64,000 nt of DNA from Haemaphysalis longicornis. Taxonomy: Eukaryota > Arthropoda > Arachnida > Ixodida > Ixodidae. Positions 42,461 to 53,230 of this stretch are shown piece by piece. Under the pieces are notes generated by a model. It did no database searches. It was not told where the DNA came from and worked only from the letters and a program-made list of their open reading frames with translations. The stretch covers positions 28,287,868 to 28,351,867 of the forward strand of contig CM023453.1 of NCBI GenBank assembly GCA_013339765.2. The letters run 5' to 3'. The translations under genes were made by a program, and so were the position numbers. Within the stretch, counting starts at the first letter, position 1. Each line of letters opens with the position of its first letter.

Positions 42461-43575
42461 CATCACCGCGTCATCATCTGCGCATGGAACAGGCCACAGC
42501 TCACGACGGCTGGCGGTCGGCGGCCCTACGCTGCCGTACGAGGCCCCTACTTGCAGCGCCACCCGTTGCTACGGGGTCGATGCCGTGGACAAGAGCAGCG
42601 GTGAGCGGCCAGATATGTATTTTTAAAGATACCTTGGTATCGAGGCAGCGATCCGGCAGGCGTGGGAAGAACTCTGTGCGTGGCGTTCCTGGATCGCATC
42701 CGGTCGGCCCACACTTTCTGGACTCGGTATGCCGAGCGCTGGTCCACTAGCGCATTCCTGTTCTCGGCGCCATCCGTACCTCTCGGCAGGCTGCCCCGCG
42801 GCGTGCACCTTATTCACACGCTGCTCCTCCTCATCTGGTTCAGCATGTCCAGGGATCACGACCAGAGTGGAAGCCGTCGGAACGAAGCCGCGCGCACAGT
42901 CCGATCTTATTCGCCACACGCTGCTGCTGATGTCCCGACGAGATGCCAGAGACATGGCGCTGGTGATGTGACGATACGTGCTGCCATCTATGAAGGAGCA
43001 GCAACAACAACCAGCTATCGCATCACCGCGTCATCGTCTGCCCATTGAACAGGTCGCAGCTCGCGGCGGGTGGCTGTCGGCGGCCCTACGCTGCCGGACG
43101 ACAGGCCCAGTTGCAGCGCCGCCCGTTGCAACGGAGGCGACGGCGTGGACAACCGCCCCGGTGAGCAGCGGGGCGTGTGTTCCTTCGAGGTTGCCATGTG
43201 ATCGAGAACGCCCAGGCGCGGCGGGAGCGTTGTGCGTGGCACTTCTTGGAGCACCTTCTCTGGTCCACGTTCGTCTCCTGGGCTGTGTACGCATTTTCAA
43301 CGTATACAGCGCGGATTCCGTTGGCCCCCCGCCTGCACTCGGCGCTGTTCGCACGTGACTCGGCGGACTTTACTGCGGCGCTTACCTGGTTCACTCGGTG
43401 TTCTTTCTCATCTGGTTCAGCGCGTCCAGGGAACATGGCTACTTGGGAGGCTGTCGGAAGAAGCCACTCAGTCCCCGTTCTTCTTCGCCCATTCGGCTGG
43501 TGGTGTTATGATGAGAGGCCTGATACATCGCCTAGTGGATGCGATGCAACGTGATTGCGCACAGTACTGCTGTTG
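42461..43575 (+). repeat. 560-bp tandem duplication of unknown sequence
   Basis: CATCACCGCGTCATCATCTG at 42,461 recurs at 43,021 (CATCACCGCGTCATCGTCTG). Both copies continue through GGCGGCCCTACGCTGCCG, CCCGTTGC-ACGG, a GTGGACAA...GGTGAGC segment, and later TCTGGTTCAGC-TGTCCAGGGA. They are roughly 75-80% similar by eye and GC-rich. Each copy has a GGTGAGC splice-donor-like site at the same place (about 42,600 and 43,160), so the unit may derive from an exon. Frames are open over 100 or more codons, but I recognise no domain. Confidence 0.7.
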
Positions 43576-43867
43576 TGGGGAAAGACCTGTCTTTTTTATT
43601 ATAATATTTATTTTCCGTCATAAGCTGTTTCCTTGCTGTTTAATATACCAGGCAGACTTGCGTTAGAAATAAAATTACGTGATTCTTCAACCACCATGTG
43701 ATCTGCCGGGTTGCGGCTCGTTGATGTTGAAGTCGTGAACCCCATGCGCGGTGAATGGGCTATCGAGTACACAAATTTTGATCGCCAGTGTGCAGCCTTG
43801 ATAAAGGGCAAAGCGGAGACCGAGTTGCTTTGCCTCAAGTTTCTCTCGACAGTTTCCCGTTTCTGAT

Positions 43868-44022
43868 TCTGATTGTAGGGTTTTACGCGCCGACGCAACG
43901 CAGGTGTTGAGGCGCGCCGTAGTGGAGAGCTCCGGGTTAATTTGGACCACCTGGGGATCTTTCACGTGCAGCGAAACCTCGTACACACGGGCGGTTTTGC
44001 TTTTCGCCTCCAGAGTGTCCCG
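43868..44022 (-). mobile_element. Ruka-like SINE, 5'-truncated, copy 2
   Basis: On the minus strand it reads GGAGGCGAAAAGCAAAACCG, TCGCTGCACGTGAAAGATCC, AATTAACCCGGAGCTCTCC and CAACACCTGCGTTGCGTCGG, and ends in a TACAATCAGAATCAGAAA tail. The tRNA-like head with A and B boxes is missing, as is usual for 5'-truncated retroposition. Confidence 0.8.
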
Positions 44023-44029
44023 TTTCATT

Positions 44030-45280
44030 CGCTGTATTCGTAACCCATTTTTCGCTCGTGCATGTTGCTATGTTGCTATGCCTTGTTTTGAGTGAGTCTC
44101 GGCTCCCGAAAACGAGCGCTTTCTAAGAGTACTCTTGCTTTTGGCTGCTATTTCCCGCATTTTGTAGACTACATGACATCTGGGTGAGGGCGCTGTCCAT
44201 AGGCGGTAATTGGTCTTATCGACATGCTGGCTGCATGGGGGCAAGCTCGCATACCTTCCGACCCCTGGGTTTAGGAAGTAATTTTTTAGCAGTAAATGTT
44301 TAGCAGTAAACGTATAGCGTTCCTCGGTTTTTTGGGATTGTCAATAAAATTTTAGTAATTTTCCCGACGATTGTTTTTGGTGTAGAATGAAGAACGAGAG
44401 TTTTTCTCCTAGTCTAGCGTCGTCCTAGCATCGTCACTGCAACAAATCAGAGGGCGACTGAAATACCACGTGTGGACTCCAAAAAGGTGGACGTGCTTCG
44501 CCTCCTTGAAAGTGCAACCTGAAGAGGATGATCACTTTCAATTGATATGTGTCTGCCTGTAAAAGCTTGCACTTCAGCAATAAGGGTCGCCGTGCGGTCA
44601 AACCAGCTCTACAGGCGGGGGTGAACCGTTGGTCGTGCTGCGAAGTAAAAGGTGATCCTGCGAAAGCGATAGCTGTCGAAAAAACTTTTTTTAACTGAAA
44701 AATTAACTGAATTAAACTTGGAATGACCCGAGGTTTATTCTAGCAGACAATCATGAAGCTGTCTGCTTCTCTCCCGGGTCGTTTGTGTCAAAGTCGAATT
44801 ATGGGATTTTCGATAGTCAAAGCCGGAAATGTCGCTCTGAAAGCTCTTTACGCCGAACAAGTAACATTGGGTCATGCCGGCGTCCCAACCGGCCAAGTTG
44901 CTCTTCAACCAGATGTGATTCGAGCAACTCGGCATTGTGGAATTTGAAACGGCAAAGGCGGCGGCTGGCATGCTCGGCAGCGGCGGCTTTCGGTCGTTCA
45001 TACGCCCATGCGCGCTTCTGTTGATTCCCCGCAATCACCTGATAACAGCGCTACCTCAGCCGCTTGCGCAACTTGTAAAACGGGCATCGGTGGTGGCGAG
45101 GGGAATAACAGTTGGGAAAGAGTGGTCGGCGGTGGCGAGGAGGAGCCCCGGAGCGGCGCTGAGTAATTGGCTTCACGGGGATGAAAACTGGGGGAGGGGG
45201 GTTAGACATATGCTGCTTCGCAGTAAAAGAGTGTGATAATTTTACAGTGCTTTATTGCAGTTTGTCGAAGTCAGCGTTGG
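44030..45280. other. No feature recognised
   Basis: Opposite-strand open frames at 44,735-45,236 overlap each other in a GC-rich patch, with no domain. An AATAAA lies near 44,343. TGCTGCTTCGCAGTAAAAGA near 45,208 resembles TGCTTCGCATCTAAAAACAG at 23,040, so a transposon end may be present. Confidence 0.35.
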
Positions 45281-45284
45281 TGGG

Positions 45285-45520
<236 letters not shown>

Positions 45521-46038
45521 TGGGCCGATGGTTCGAGAAACACGGTTCGAGAAAAACTTGCACCGAAAGATAAAAGCCTGCAGAGCAGCAGACGCCGCGG
45601 CGTTCGACTCGACGACGCTCGCCTGCGCAAGTCACTTTGTTGACTGCTGCTTCGCCGCCTGTGCATTCTTTGAGTTGTTAGGGGAGCACAAGTTCGCCCC
45701 AATAAAACTTGTTTTCCTTGAAGACAACTGCGTCGTCCTTCCCCTCCTTCCCTCACTCCTATTTTAGCCACATGGCCGTCGCTTCATTAAAAAGGACTGC
45801 AACAACAACCTCTGCTTCGCAAACGACGTTCTTCTTCTGTCGTCCTGCCTTTGTCTTTGTCGGAGACCCTGCTGTTGTCATCACCGAGGCGGCGGAGCAG
45901 AGCTTCTTTTACACTCCCGTGGTGACGTCACGGCTTAGCTCCGCATCTGTGCATGCGCGGCCTCCGTACGGCACTGTGAGGCAAAGCTACGGTGAAGCGG
46001 TGCCGGCGCGCGCGACGACGTCGTTGCTCGGTGAAGTT

Positions 46039-46691
46039 TGTGGGGATCGCGACTTTCACGCGAACCCCTTTCTGGCTAGCTTCCCACCGCGGCCGGCGTG
46101 CACGACGTGACGGGAACCATACGGGAGGGCGCCAGCGACCGGACGGTTTGTTGTCGCCCTGGTGGAGGCGTTGACCCCTTTTCCCCTCTGCCTTACCCGA
46201 GAACCAGTTCTTCCTCGATACTAGCGCCACCGTAAGGCGAAGTCTGGGGGGACGTAGCATGACGAGGGGACGGGCTCTTGTCTTGGGGATCTGGTAGCGC
46301 GCGGACGTTTCGGCGCGCTTGTCCTGACCTTGGGAACGCGCCACAAAGGACGCGTCCGGGCGAGCTGGGAGACTGCAACCGCGCTCGCACTGCGCAGCGC
46401 TCCGCTGCTCCGGTATGCCATTGGTGAGTCGAACCATCTCGATCTCTAGCGTTGTTTAATGCCTCGCTCCCAGTGTTACCGTTATAGCCTACGATCAGTC
46501 TGTATGCAGTGTATTTGATTTGCACTTTGCAATAAATGCTGCCATTGATGTTTTGCCCTCGCCGCCTCCTGCCTTTGTCTGTCTCCGCAAACAACGGACC
46601 CGTCCGCAGCCGGCGCTCGCAAGGCATGTTTGTTGAGCGCGGATGGCTGCAGGGTGGGAAATCACTAGTGTGTGAAATGTAGAATCCCACA
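46039..46691 (+). mobile_element. Solo LTR, copy 1 (653 bp, 4-bp target duplication)
   Basis: It begins TGTGGGGATCGCGACTTTCA and ends GTAGAATCCCACA, with short inverted termini (TGTGGG/CCCACA). The flanks are AGTT on both sides (46,035-46,038 and 46,692-46,695). An AATAAA signal lies at about 46,531 and a GC-rich promoter-like half lies upstream. No internal coding region adjoins, so it looks like the product of LTR-LTR recombination. Family is unassigned (Ty3/gypsy plausible from the 4-bp duplication). Confidence 0.68.
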
Positions 46692-46754
46692 AGTTTTGGT
46701 GCGCACGTTCGCCGGCCTAACCACCAGCTTGAACAGCATCGCTGATAAAAAAGG

Positions 46755-47155
46755 AACGTTGCAAACTGGTCATTTCCGAGAGACGCGTAGGTCGTGACGG
46801 TGGCCTCACATGCCTTTTACGGAACTACGATGCGCCGGCGGCGTTCTTGCAGGAACGCTGCCTCCTCGGTTACCGGTCGCTCGCGCTGCCGAAGGCATGT
46901 GAACAGCTATACTCCACATGCGTGTCTACTTTCCTGACTTGCAGCAGCAGCGCCGGACACGGTATTTCGAACGTGTGCGCCAACTTGGGCTGCCGTAGAC
47001 ATCCGCAACCTACTGAAAACATTTCTGCTAAAAACCTTCAGGCGCAGCGCACGCTACTCATCAGGCGAGTTGTAATAAATATAGCGTGTCATTGCTACTA
47101 ATTTGATGCCCCTCTCATCTTATCTGCCAGAATTTTCTTCAGCGCGAACGCTCGT
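46755..47155 (+). repeat. Old dispersed repeat, copy II, left part
   Basis: It matches copy I at 21,505-21,735 (GCAGGAACGCTGCCTC and GCCGGACACGGTATTTCG near 46,850-46,970) and at 22,430-22,500 (ATTTGATGCCCC and ATCTGCCAGAATTTT, 47,100-47,140). It stops at the BEL/Pao insertion site CTCGT and resumes at 50,570. Confidence 0.65.
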
Positions 47156-47639
47156 TATTCTGGCCTCGCGGTACGCGATTCGACGGGGTCGATGCGTCCG
47201 CTATCCATAAAGATAACGGGTAAACATTAGAAGGATTAAAAGGCAAAACTTTAATTAAGAATAAATGAAAAACAAGAAAAGGTTACAAGTGGAAAAAAAT
47301 AAAGGTTCCTTCTTCTGCTCAGCTCCGTAAAAAAAGTGGTGCCGTCTCGAGGGCTGGCAGCGGCCGACTGCTGGTCGTGGCGTCTCTGGACCAAGGCGCG
47401 GCACGGTTCTGCGAAACGTCACTTAACACCTCGCCGGGGTCGCAGGACAGCGGGAGAAGCGGGCCGAATTCCTTTTCCGGCTGTCCCCGGCTCGGAGAGG
47501 GAAGGAGAAGCACGATGGAGATACACACGCACAAAAACAAACACAGAACACACTCGTTTCCCCCTCGGAGGGACACCGGCCGGCTCGGAGTTCAGAGTTT
47601 GTGGAGCCTCGCTGCGCGTCGATGAATGCGAGCAGAACA
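47156..47639 (-). mobile_element. 3' LTR of the gag-only BEL/Pao element
   Basis: In element orientation it starts TGTTCTGCTCGCATTC and ends GAGGCCAGAATA. It contains 7 bp (within AATTAAGAATAAATG) that the other LTR lacks. It is the downstream LTR because the gag frame reads toward it. Confidence 0.85.
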
Positions 47640-47705
47640 CTCCCCGTCTGGTGTCAAGCCTGTTCGACACCACCGCTACTTGCCGGGCGAAAACAAGTGC
47701 ACAAC

Positions 47706-48719
47706 TTAGGTGATGGGTCTGGAGAAAGTGGTTGGGGTTTCTTTTCTCGCTTCAACAAGACATATTTTGTTGGAAGACTTTTCGTCGTCATCGTTGTTCA
47801 CTTGAGTGCGTGTGTAGCAGACTTGTTTCGGGGTGGTCTGAGAGTTTTCGTTTTCGAAGGCTGCATCTGAGAATTGGCTTGCTGGTGGATGAAAGGCTGT
47901 ATCATGGTCGCCAGCTCCACATAGAAGGCACTTCACAACTGCCCGGCACTGCTTCGCTGAGTGGTCTGTCGACTTACAACAATGGAGACAGATTCCCCGT
48001 TGTCTGAGGAATTCCGTTCGTTCAGCCAAGCCTTTCATGCGGAAGGCGCGGCACCCCGCGAGGGGGTGTGGTCTCCTATGCAGGGGACACCACGCGTCCA
48101 GATTATGTTCATCATGCCGCTCAGTGCGGGTGCCCGGTTTTTGTTGGCCCGTTGAGGAAGCTGAATCAACGTCTGTCTTCACGGTAGAGATAAAAGGAGT
48201 CCCGTGAGGCGGCTTGGAGTCTTGGTTCACTCTTCGTGGGTTGGATGCAGCAGAAGCATCATTGCGGTTGGGCATGAAGCTAGGGTCGTTTCTCATGCTT
48301 GCTTCGTCCATGATGAAGCTTGCGAAGAAAGAAAAGGGCGGAAATGCGGTGTTGTTTTCCCTTTTGTATTTGGAGCCCACGGACATCCACCTTTCCTGAA
48401 GCCCAGGGGGCAGCTTTGAGACGATCGAGTTAACTCCACGGGCGGAATCAAGGTATTTGAGTCCCGCAAGATATGGATCTCTCTTTGCCACTTCAAGCTC
48501 GTGGAGCAAGTCCGAGAGTTCTTGCAGCCTCACGTTGTCTCGGTGAGAGAGCTTTGGGAACTCCTCCAGCCTACTTAGCAACGCGTCTTCAACCACCTCG
48601 GGGCGCCCGTAGTTGTCGTCCAAACGTTTCCCAAACGACGTTTCAAGCCCGCTGTGAAGTTGTCGACGTGCACCGATCTGAGCCTCTTGGCCTGCGCTGA
48701 TGAGTTCGGACCCACCCAC
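47706..48719 (-). pseudogene. BEL/Pao Gag, C-terminal part with zinc knuckles
   Basis: From about 48,640 this frame reads KRLDDNYGRPEVVEDALLSR, a block diagnostic of BEL/Pao Gag. It then continues through a capsid C-terminal helix region to HNLDAWCPLHRRPHPLAGCR (about 48,100) and two Cys/His knuckles, CLHCCKSTDHSAKQC and CLLCGAGDHDTAFH. It ends at 47,706 with an acidic tail. The piece upstream of about 48,640 in this frame is a shadow of the N-terminal frame. No protease follows. Confidence 0.82.
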
Positions 48720-49819
48720 TTGATCAGGAGGTCAAGCTCTTCTTGAAAAGATAGATCGAGGCCCCGGATCACCCCTTTAAATGACGATTTCCAAGCCCGA
48801 TAGCTGTCAGGTTTGTCGTCAAATATGGCGAGGCCGGTGGAGACCATATCCCTACGACACAGGTACCGCATGACGCCAGCCAACTCCACGCCTGCGTTCG
48901 GCGGGGCCAGAGTTGGCGGTGGTGGCCGCTGATGGGCCTGCGAAGCCGACAAGTACTGGGGTTCTGAGTGGCTGCTACTACGGCGACCGTCGCCAGGCAC
49001 GGGGGGCGCGGGTACGAGATCCATGGCATGCAGACTTGCTTGTTCTGCGACGTAACTCTCCGTGCGCTGCGCAACGTCTAGGGGAGGGAGTGAGCGGGCG
49101 CACTCCCCGCCATCCTGCTCCGCCGCTGCCTCCAAAACCACCGCCTGTGCCTCAGCAGCCGCAGCCTCCTTCTCGTGCTGAAGGAGTTCAAGTTCAGCGT
49201 CCAGCTTCGCCCTTTCAAGTTTCATAGCTGCCTCCTTTCGAACGAAAGAGGCTCTCGCTAGGGCGGCCTGTGCCTGTGCGCGTGCCTGCGCAGCAACCAT
49301 GATTATCGTAGGCGAGTTCGTTCGCCGCGATCTCGAAGAAGTAACCGAGCGAGCGGATGACACCCGGGACATTGTCTCCTCTTTTCGACCGTTCTCCCTC
49401 TCGCCGTCTCGTTCGTCTTCGCTCTCGCGTAACCTTTTGCGGGCGGTAGCAACTCGGTCTGCGTCGACGGCCCTGTGAAGCTGCAGCTCGCTAAGGCTTT
49501 CAGCAGTGCCAGTAGTTAACAGGAACGCGGCGTACGTGTCACTGGCCTCTTGATATTGAAGGAATGTGTCCCGAAGCCTTGTTGTAGTTGCCCCGCTGTC
49601 AGCTACATTAGCCAGTGGAAATGGACTTATGGCTCTTTCCACACTTCTCCATGACGCGTCGACTGTACGACAATGCCGGTCGCGGCTCGTCTCGTAATTT
49701 TCTTGAGCCTTGAGAGAGAGCGTAGTGGCTCGTCGCGGTCTAGAGCTAGCTTCCCGTGGCTCGTCTTCTGTGGCGGAGCTCGTTTTTTCAGTCTGACTGG
49801 TCAGCTCGTGTGGATCCAT
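48575..49819 (-). pseudogene. BEL/Pao Gag, N-terminal part
   Basis: The 414-residue frame from ATG at 49,819 has an acidic/Ser-rich N-terminus. A long Ala/Glu/Arg coiled-coil-like region follows (about residues 175-245, with ARAQAQAALARASFVRKEA), then a Pro-rich linker and a capsid-like segment with SYRAWKSSFKGVIRGLDLS and LLIKWVG. Frame is lost near 48,620-48,650, where the similarity continues in the next frame (47,706-48,719). The family role is the structural particle protein. One indel is the only obvious break, and an assembly error or a programmed shift cannot be excluded. Confidence 0.8.
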
Positions 49820-50087
49820 TAAGGCTTGCCACCTCTTTCGCAGAGTACCCTCCGTTCAATGGAAAAGTCACTTGCGTAGGATGCGAAGCTGACTAGTAGG
49901 TATCAAGGTGAGCCTACCTTGCCGTTGGTTGCCCTTGCTTCGTGGTGGCCGCTGAACGTCGGGCTGTCCTTGCAGAAGGTGCTGTCATGGGCGAGCCGTC
50001 GACGGAAGGCTTCCCGTGGTGACGTAATCCTTTGCGTTGGCGCACCTGACGGTAACGGCCGAAACGGTAGACTTCACTTTTTTTTAC

Positions 50088-50564
50088 TATTCTGGCCTCG
50101 CGGTACGCGATTCGACGGGGTCGATGCGTCCGCTATCAATAAAGATAACGGGTAAACATTAGAAGGATTAAAAGGCAAAACTTTAATTAATGAAAAACAA
50201 GAAAAGGTTACAAGTGGAAAAAAATAAAGGTTCCTTCTTCTGCTCAGCTCCGTAAAAAAAGTGGTGCCGTCTCGAGGGCTGGCTGCGGCAGACTGCTGGT
50301 CGTGGCGTCTCTGGACCAAGGCGCGGCACGGTTCTGCGAAACGTCACTTAACACCTCGCCGGGGTCGCAGGACAGCGGGAGAAGCGGGCCGAATTCCTTT
50401 TCCGGCTGTCCCCGGCTCGGAGAGGGAAGGAGAAGCACGATGGAGATACACACGCACAAAAACAAACACAGAACACACTCGTTTCCCCCTCGGAGGGACA
50501 CCGGCCGGCTCGGAGTTCAGAGTTTGTGGAGCCTCGCTGCGCGTCGATGAATGCGAGCAGAACA
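50088..50564 (-). mobile_element. 5' LTR of the gag-only BEL/Pao element
   Basis: It is the upstream LTR in element orientation. It is collinear with the partner LTR apart from the 7-bp gap and about three base changes (CATAAAG/AATAAAG near 50,138; GGCAGCGGCC versus GGCTGCGGCA near 50,283). The untranslated leader next to it carries an A8 run; no obvious TGG-type primer-binding site is adjacent. Confidence 0.85.
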
Positions 50565-50569
50565 CTCGT

Positions 50570-50920
50570 AATAAAGTGAGTAGTGCGCAAAAGAAGTTTG
50601 GGGTTGCTTTTTAGGGTGAGATGCCGAAAAAAAATACTTCATCCGAAGAAAAAAAAAAAAGGTGAGTCAGAAATTACCCAGCGAACCCACGTATGAAGAT
50701 GCGTTCAATATTCGTCCCTGCGTTATGAAAGGAGTCTCGCGTCTTCAAAGGCGATGTTCGACCATCCACCTAGGTATTCCTCTATTTTCTCTACCCTGCT
50801 GGCATTCAACGCGTGAACCTCTGAGTGAAATAAGGTAGCCTGCTTTCAACAGACGATACATAAAATCGCAAAACCAACGAGATGCGTCATCTACCTTAAA
50901 TGGTGAGCGCTCGGACATAT
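50570..50920 (+). repeat. Old dispersed repeat, copy II, right part
   Basis: It matches copy I at 23,095-23,320: GCGTTCAATATTCGTCC (50,701), CTTCAAAGG, CCTAGGTATTCCTCTAT and GTGAACCTCTGAGTGAAATAAGG (50,812). It is the continuation of 46,755-47,155 across the BEL/Pao insertion. Confidence 0.65.
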
Positions 50921-51365
50921 GTCTGGTCCGCTCCTATAAAAAACAGCGATGGCGGAAATGAACAGCCAACGCAACTAGACAGCATAGGCTATTCGCGTTT
51001 GTTTCTGCCTAGATGGTTTCCCAGCAGCGTATTCTAGTTCAGTAACGATTCACCTGATTTTCCCACGTCTGCTCCAACGCATACACTGCATTTGCGTCTG
51101 GAAACCCGTGGGATACGTGGCTCAAAAATAGCTCATCGTCTTCCATCGACTAGCATACTTGGAGTTGCGATAAGAAACGCGGGTTAGGCATCAAAACTAC
51201 TGTCACGGAGACGACCGTCATGAAATACTGCCACCACTTTTGCTGCCGGTTCTTCCCCCTGTTTTCTTCTTTTTTCTCGGCCTTGCCACGCATAAAAAAG
51301 GCCCGGTTTCTTACTTTATTAAGCGCGAGTTTTCTTAGTGGGACCATCTTGTCAAAAATCTAATG
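50921..51365. other. No feature recognised
   Basis: Possibly the right end of dispersed repeat copy II, but similarity to copy I fades after about 50,905. No coding or terminal structure was found. Confidence 0.35.
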
Positions 51366-51380
51366 CATTTCTCCCACTGA

Positions 51381-51623
51381 CCCGCCACTGTGGCTCAGTG
51401 GCTAAGACGTTGCGCTGATAGGCACAAGGTCGTGGGTTCGATTCCCGGCCCCGGCGGTCGCTTTTCTGATGCAGGCGAAAAGCAAAAACACCCGTGTGTA
51501 TGAGATTTCGGCGCACGTTAAAGATCTCCTTGTGGTCAAAATGAATCCGGAGCCCTCCACTACGGTGCGTCTCATCGCCTGCGTTGCGTTGGCGCGTTAA
51601 ACCCTGTGCTACAATCAATCACT
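51381..51623 (+). mobile_element. Ruka-like SINE, full length, copy 3
   Basis: It has an A box GTGGCTCAGTGGC at about 51,391, a B box GGTTCGATTCCC at about 51,436 and a full body. The tail is CTACAATCAATCACT. A 15-bp target duplication CATTTCTCCCACTGA lies at 51,366-51,380 and 51,624-51,638. Length is 243 bp. This is the best-preserved copy in the window and a good reference for the family. Confidence 0.92.
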
Positions 51624-51680
51624 CATTTCTCCCACTGATCGATTGATCGACCTGAAGATTCTGATAAGATCTCTGGGCAC

Positions 51681-52360
51681 TGTGGGGTTCTACATTTCAC
51701 ACACTAGTTATTTCCCACCCCGCAGCCATCCGCGCTCAGCAAACATGCCTTGCGAGCGCCGGCTGCGGACGGTTCCGTTGTTTGCGGAGACAGACAAAGG
51801 CAGGAGGCGACAAGGACAAAACACCAATGTCAGCATTTATAGCAACATACAAATCAAATATACTGCATAAAGACTAATCGTAGGCCATAACGGTAACATT
51901 GGGAGCGAGGCATTAAACAACGCTAGAGATCGAGATGGTTCGACTCACCGATGGAATACCTGAGCAGCGGGGCGCCGCGCGTGCGAGCGTGGGTGCAGTC
52001 TCCGAGCTCGCCCGGAAGCGTCCGTTTGTGGCGCGTTCCCCAGGTTCGGACCAGCGAGCCAAAACGTCCGCGCGCTACCGCATCCCCAAGACAAGAGACC
52101 GTCCTCTCGTCATGCGACAACCCACCAGACCTCGCCATTTGTTGGTGGCGCTGGTGGGGAGAGTGGGGAGGAAGAATTGGTTCTCCGGTAAGGCAGAGGG
52201 GAAAAGGGTCACCTCCACCCCGGCGATAACAAACCCTCTGGTCGCTGGCGCCCTAGCGTATGGCTCCCGTCGCGTGAGCGAGGCGCGTTGTGTAACGCCA
52301 GCCGCGATGAAAAGCTCACCAGAAAGGGGTTCGCGTGAAAGTCGTGATCCCCAAAACACA
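51681..52360 (-). mobile_element. Solo-LTR-like copy 2, inverted relative to copy 1
   Basis: On the plus strand it starts TGTGGGGTTCTACATTTCAC and ends near GATCCCCAAAACACA. Its reverse complement follows copy 1 (46,039-46,691) throughout: TTCACGCGAACCCCTTTCTGG, the AACCA-TTCTTCCTC block, TCTAGCGTTGTTTAATGCC, the CAAACAACGGA block. It is about 680 bp with several small indels. No convincing target duplication is present. Confidence 0.7.
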
Positions 52361-52512
52361 TGACGCGTGCGTGAAACCGGTCTTCCATTGCGTCAAAACA
52401 ATTACTTGAAAATCGCGATAAAGGAACTTTTCTAGATAATACATGCACCGATTATGAAGGAGTACAATAGTATACCTTTGTATCATGAACCATGTATCGG
52501 TATGTGTGTATG

Positions 52513-52516
<4 letters not shown>

Positions 52517-52587
<71 letters not shown>
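52517..52587. repeat. (TA)n microsatellite
   Basis: About 34 TA units are preceded by a short TGTATG run. It lies about 60 bp left of the Tigger-like end. Confidence 0.95.
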
Positions 52588-52591
<4 letters not shown>

Positions 52592-52644
52592 ACGTAGCAG
52601 CAGAGAAGGGCAGGCCATTTGGACTTGTATATTCAAGTAATCTA

Positions 52645-53230
52645 CAGTCGAACACATATATCTAACTCTAAGGGGACCGCAAAATAGTTCGACATATCTA
52701 TAATTCGAAATATAAAATACGCGCGTTCTGAAGATTATCTGACAACTCCGCACATCGCTGAGGGTTTTCCGAAATCGTGGAACGCAGTAGCTTATACGAT
52801 TTGTCCCTCAAAGCACGGAAAATTCGAACCCCATCTTGATAACCACCGCGCTTTATTTAGCATAAAAAATGTCTGTGAGTGCTTCTTATTCTGCATCGTA
52901 AAGTTCAGCAAACTGTCTTCAAGATTCACGCGGCACAAATGAGAAAATCCGCCGTTGTACACTGTGTTACAACAGTGACGATTCTGAACAATGACGCAAG
53001 CTCGGCTACAGTATGCGGTTGGGAACGTTGTCAGGGCCTCAAGTAGGGTACGCTTCTACAACATCGGCGATGTCCGCCACAGCCTGCACATCGTCGTCAA
53101 TACTTACGAACTCATCTGCCGTTGTGTCATTCCGAATGGCGCATCGGAATGCTGACAGCTCTCTAAATTCACTCTTGAGGCACTCAGTACCATCGTCTTC
53201 AGTATCTGAACCGAACACATCCCGTCTGGA
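52645..53230 (-). mobile_element. Tigger/pogo-like DNA transposon remnant
   Basis: A terminus TA|CAGTCGAACACATATATC at 52,643 and GGGGACCGCAAAATAGTTCG just inside match the general form of pogo/Tigger ends (CAGTCGAAC...GGGACC). Inward on the minus strand is a frame (53,039 upward) with ELSAFRCAIRNDTTADEFVS and IDDDVQAVADI. This resembles the acidic C-terminal tail of Tigger transposases. The rest of the transposase and the other TIR are missing, and the right boundary near 53,230 is uncertain. Confidence 0.55.

Larger units (their letters stand above)
47156..50564 (-). mobile_element. Young BEL/Pao provirus encoding Gag only (3.4 kb)
   Basis: Two LTRs lie at 47,156-47,639 (484 bp) and 50,088-50,564 (477 bp). 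They differ by one 7-bp indel near 47,265 and about three substitutions. The 5-bp target duplication CTCGT stands at 47,151-47,155 and 50,565-50,569. The 2.45-kb interior carries a gag-like frame (49,819 down to 47,706, one frameshift) and nothing resembling protease, RT or integrase, with the ORF ending 66 bp from the 3' LTR. LTR similarity and the intact duplication show a recent insertion. It must have moved with Pol supplied in trans. Confidence 0.88.

Noticed and set aside
42175..42750. 191-codon frame as a gene
   Set aside because: It spans a LINE 3' UTR, a CAT/CGT microsatellite and the first half of the tandem duplication, so it is a chance composite.
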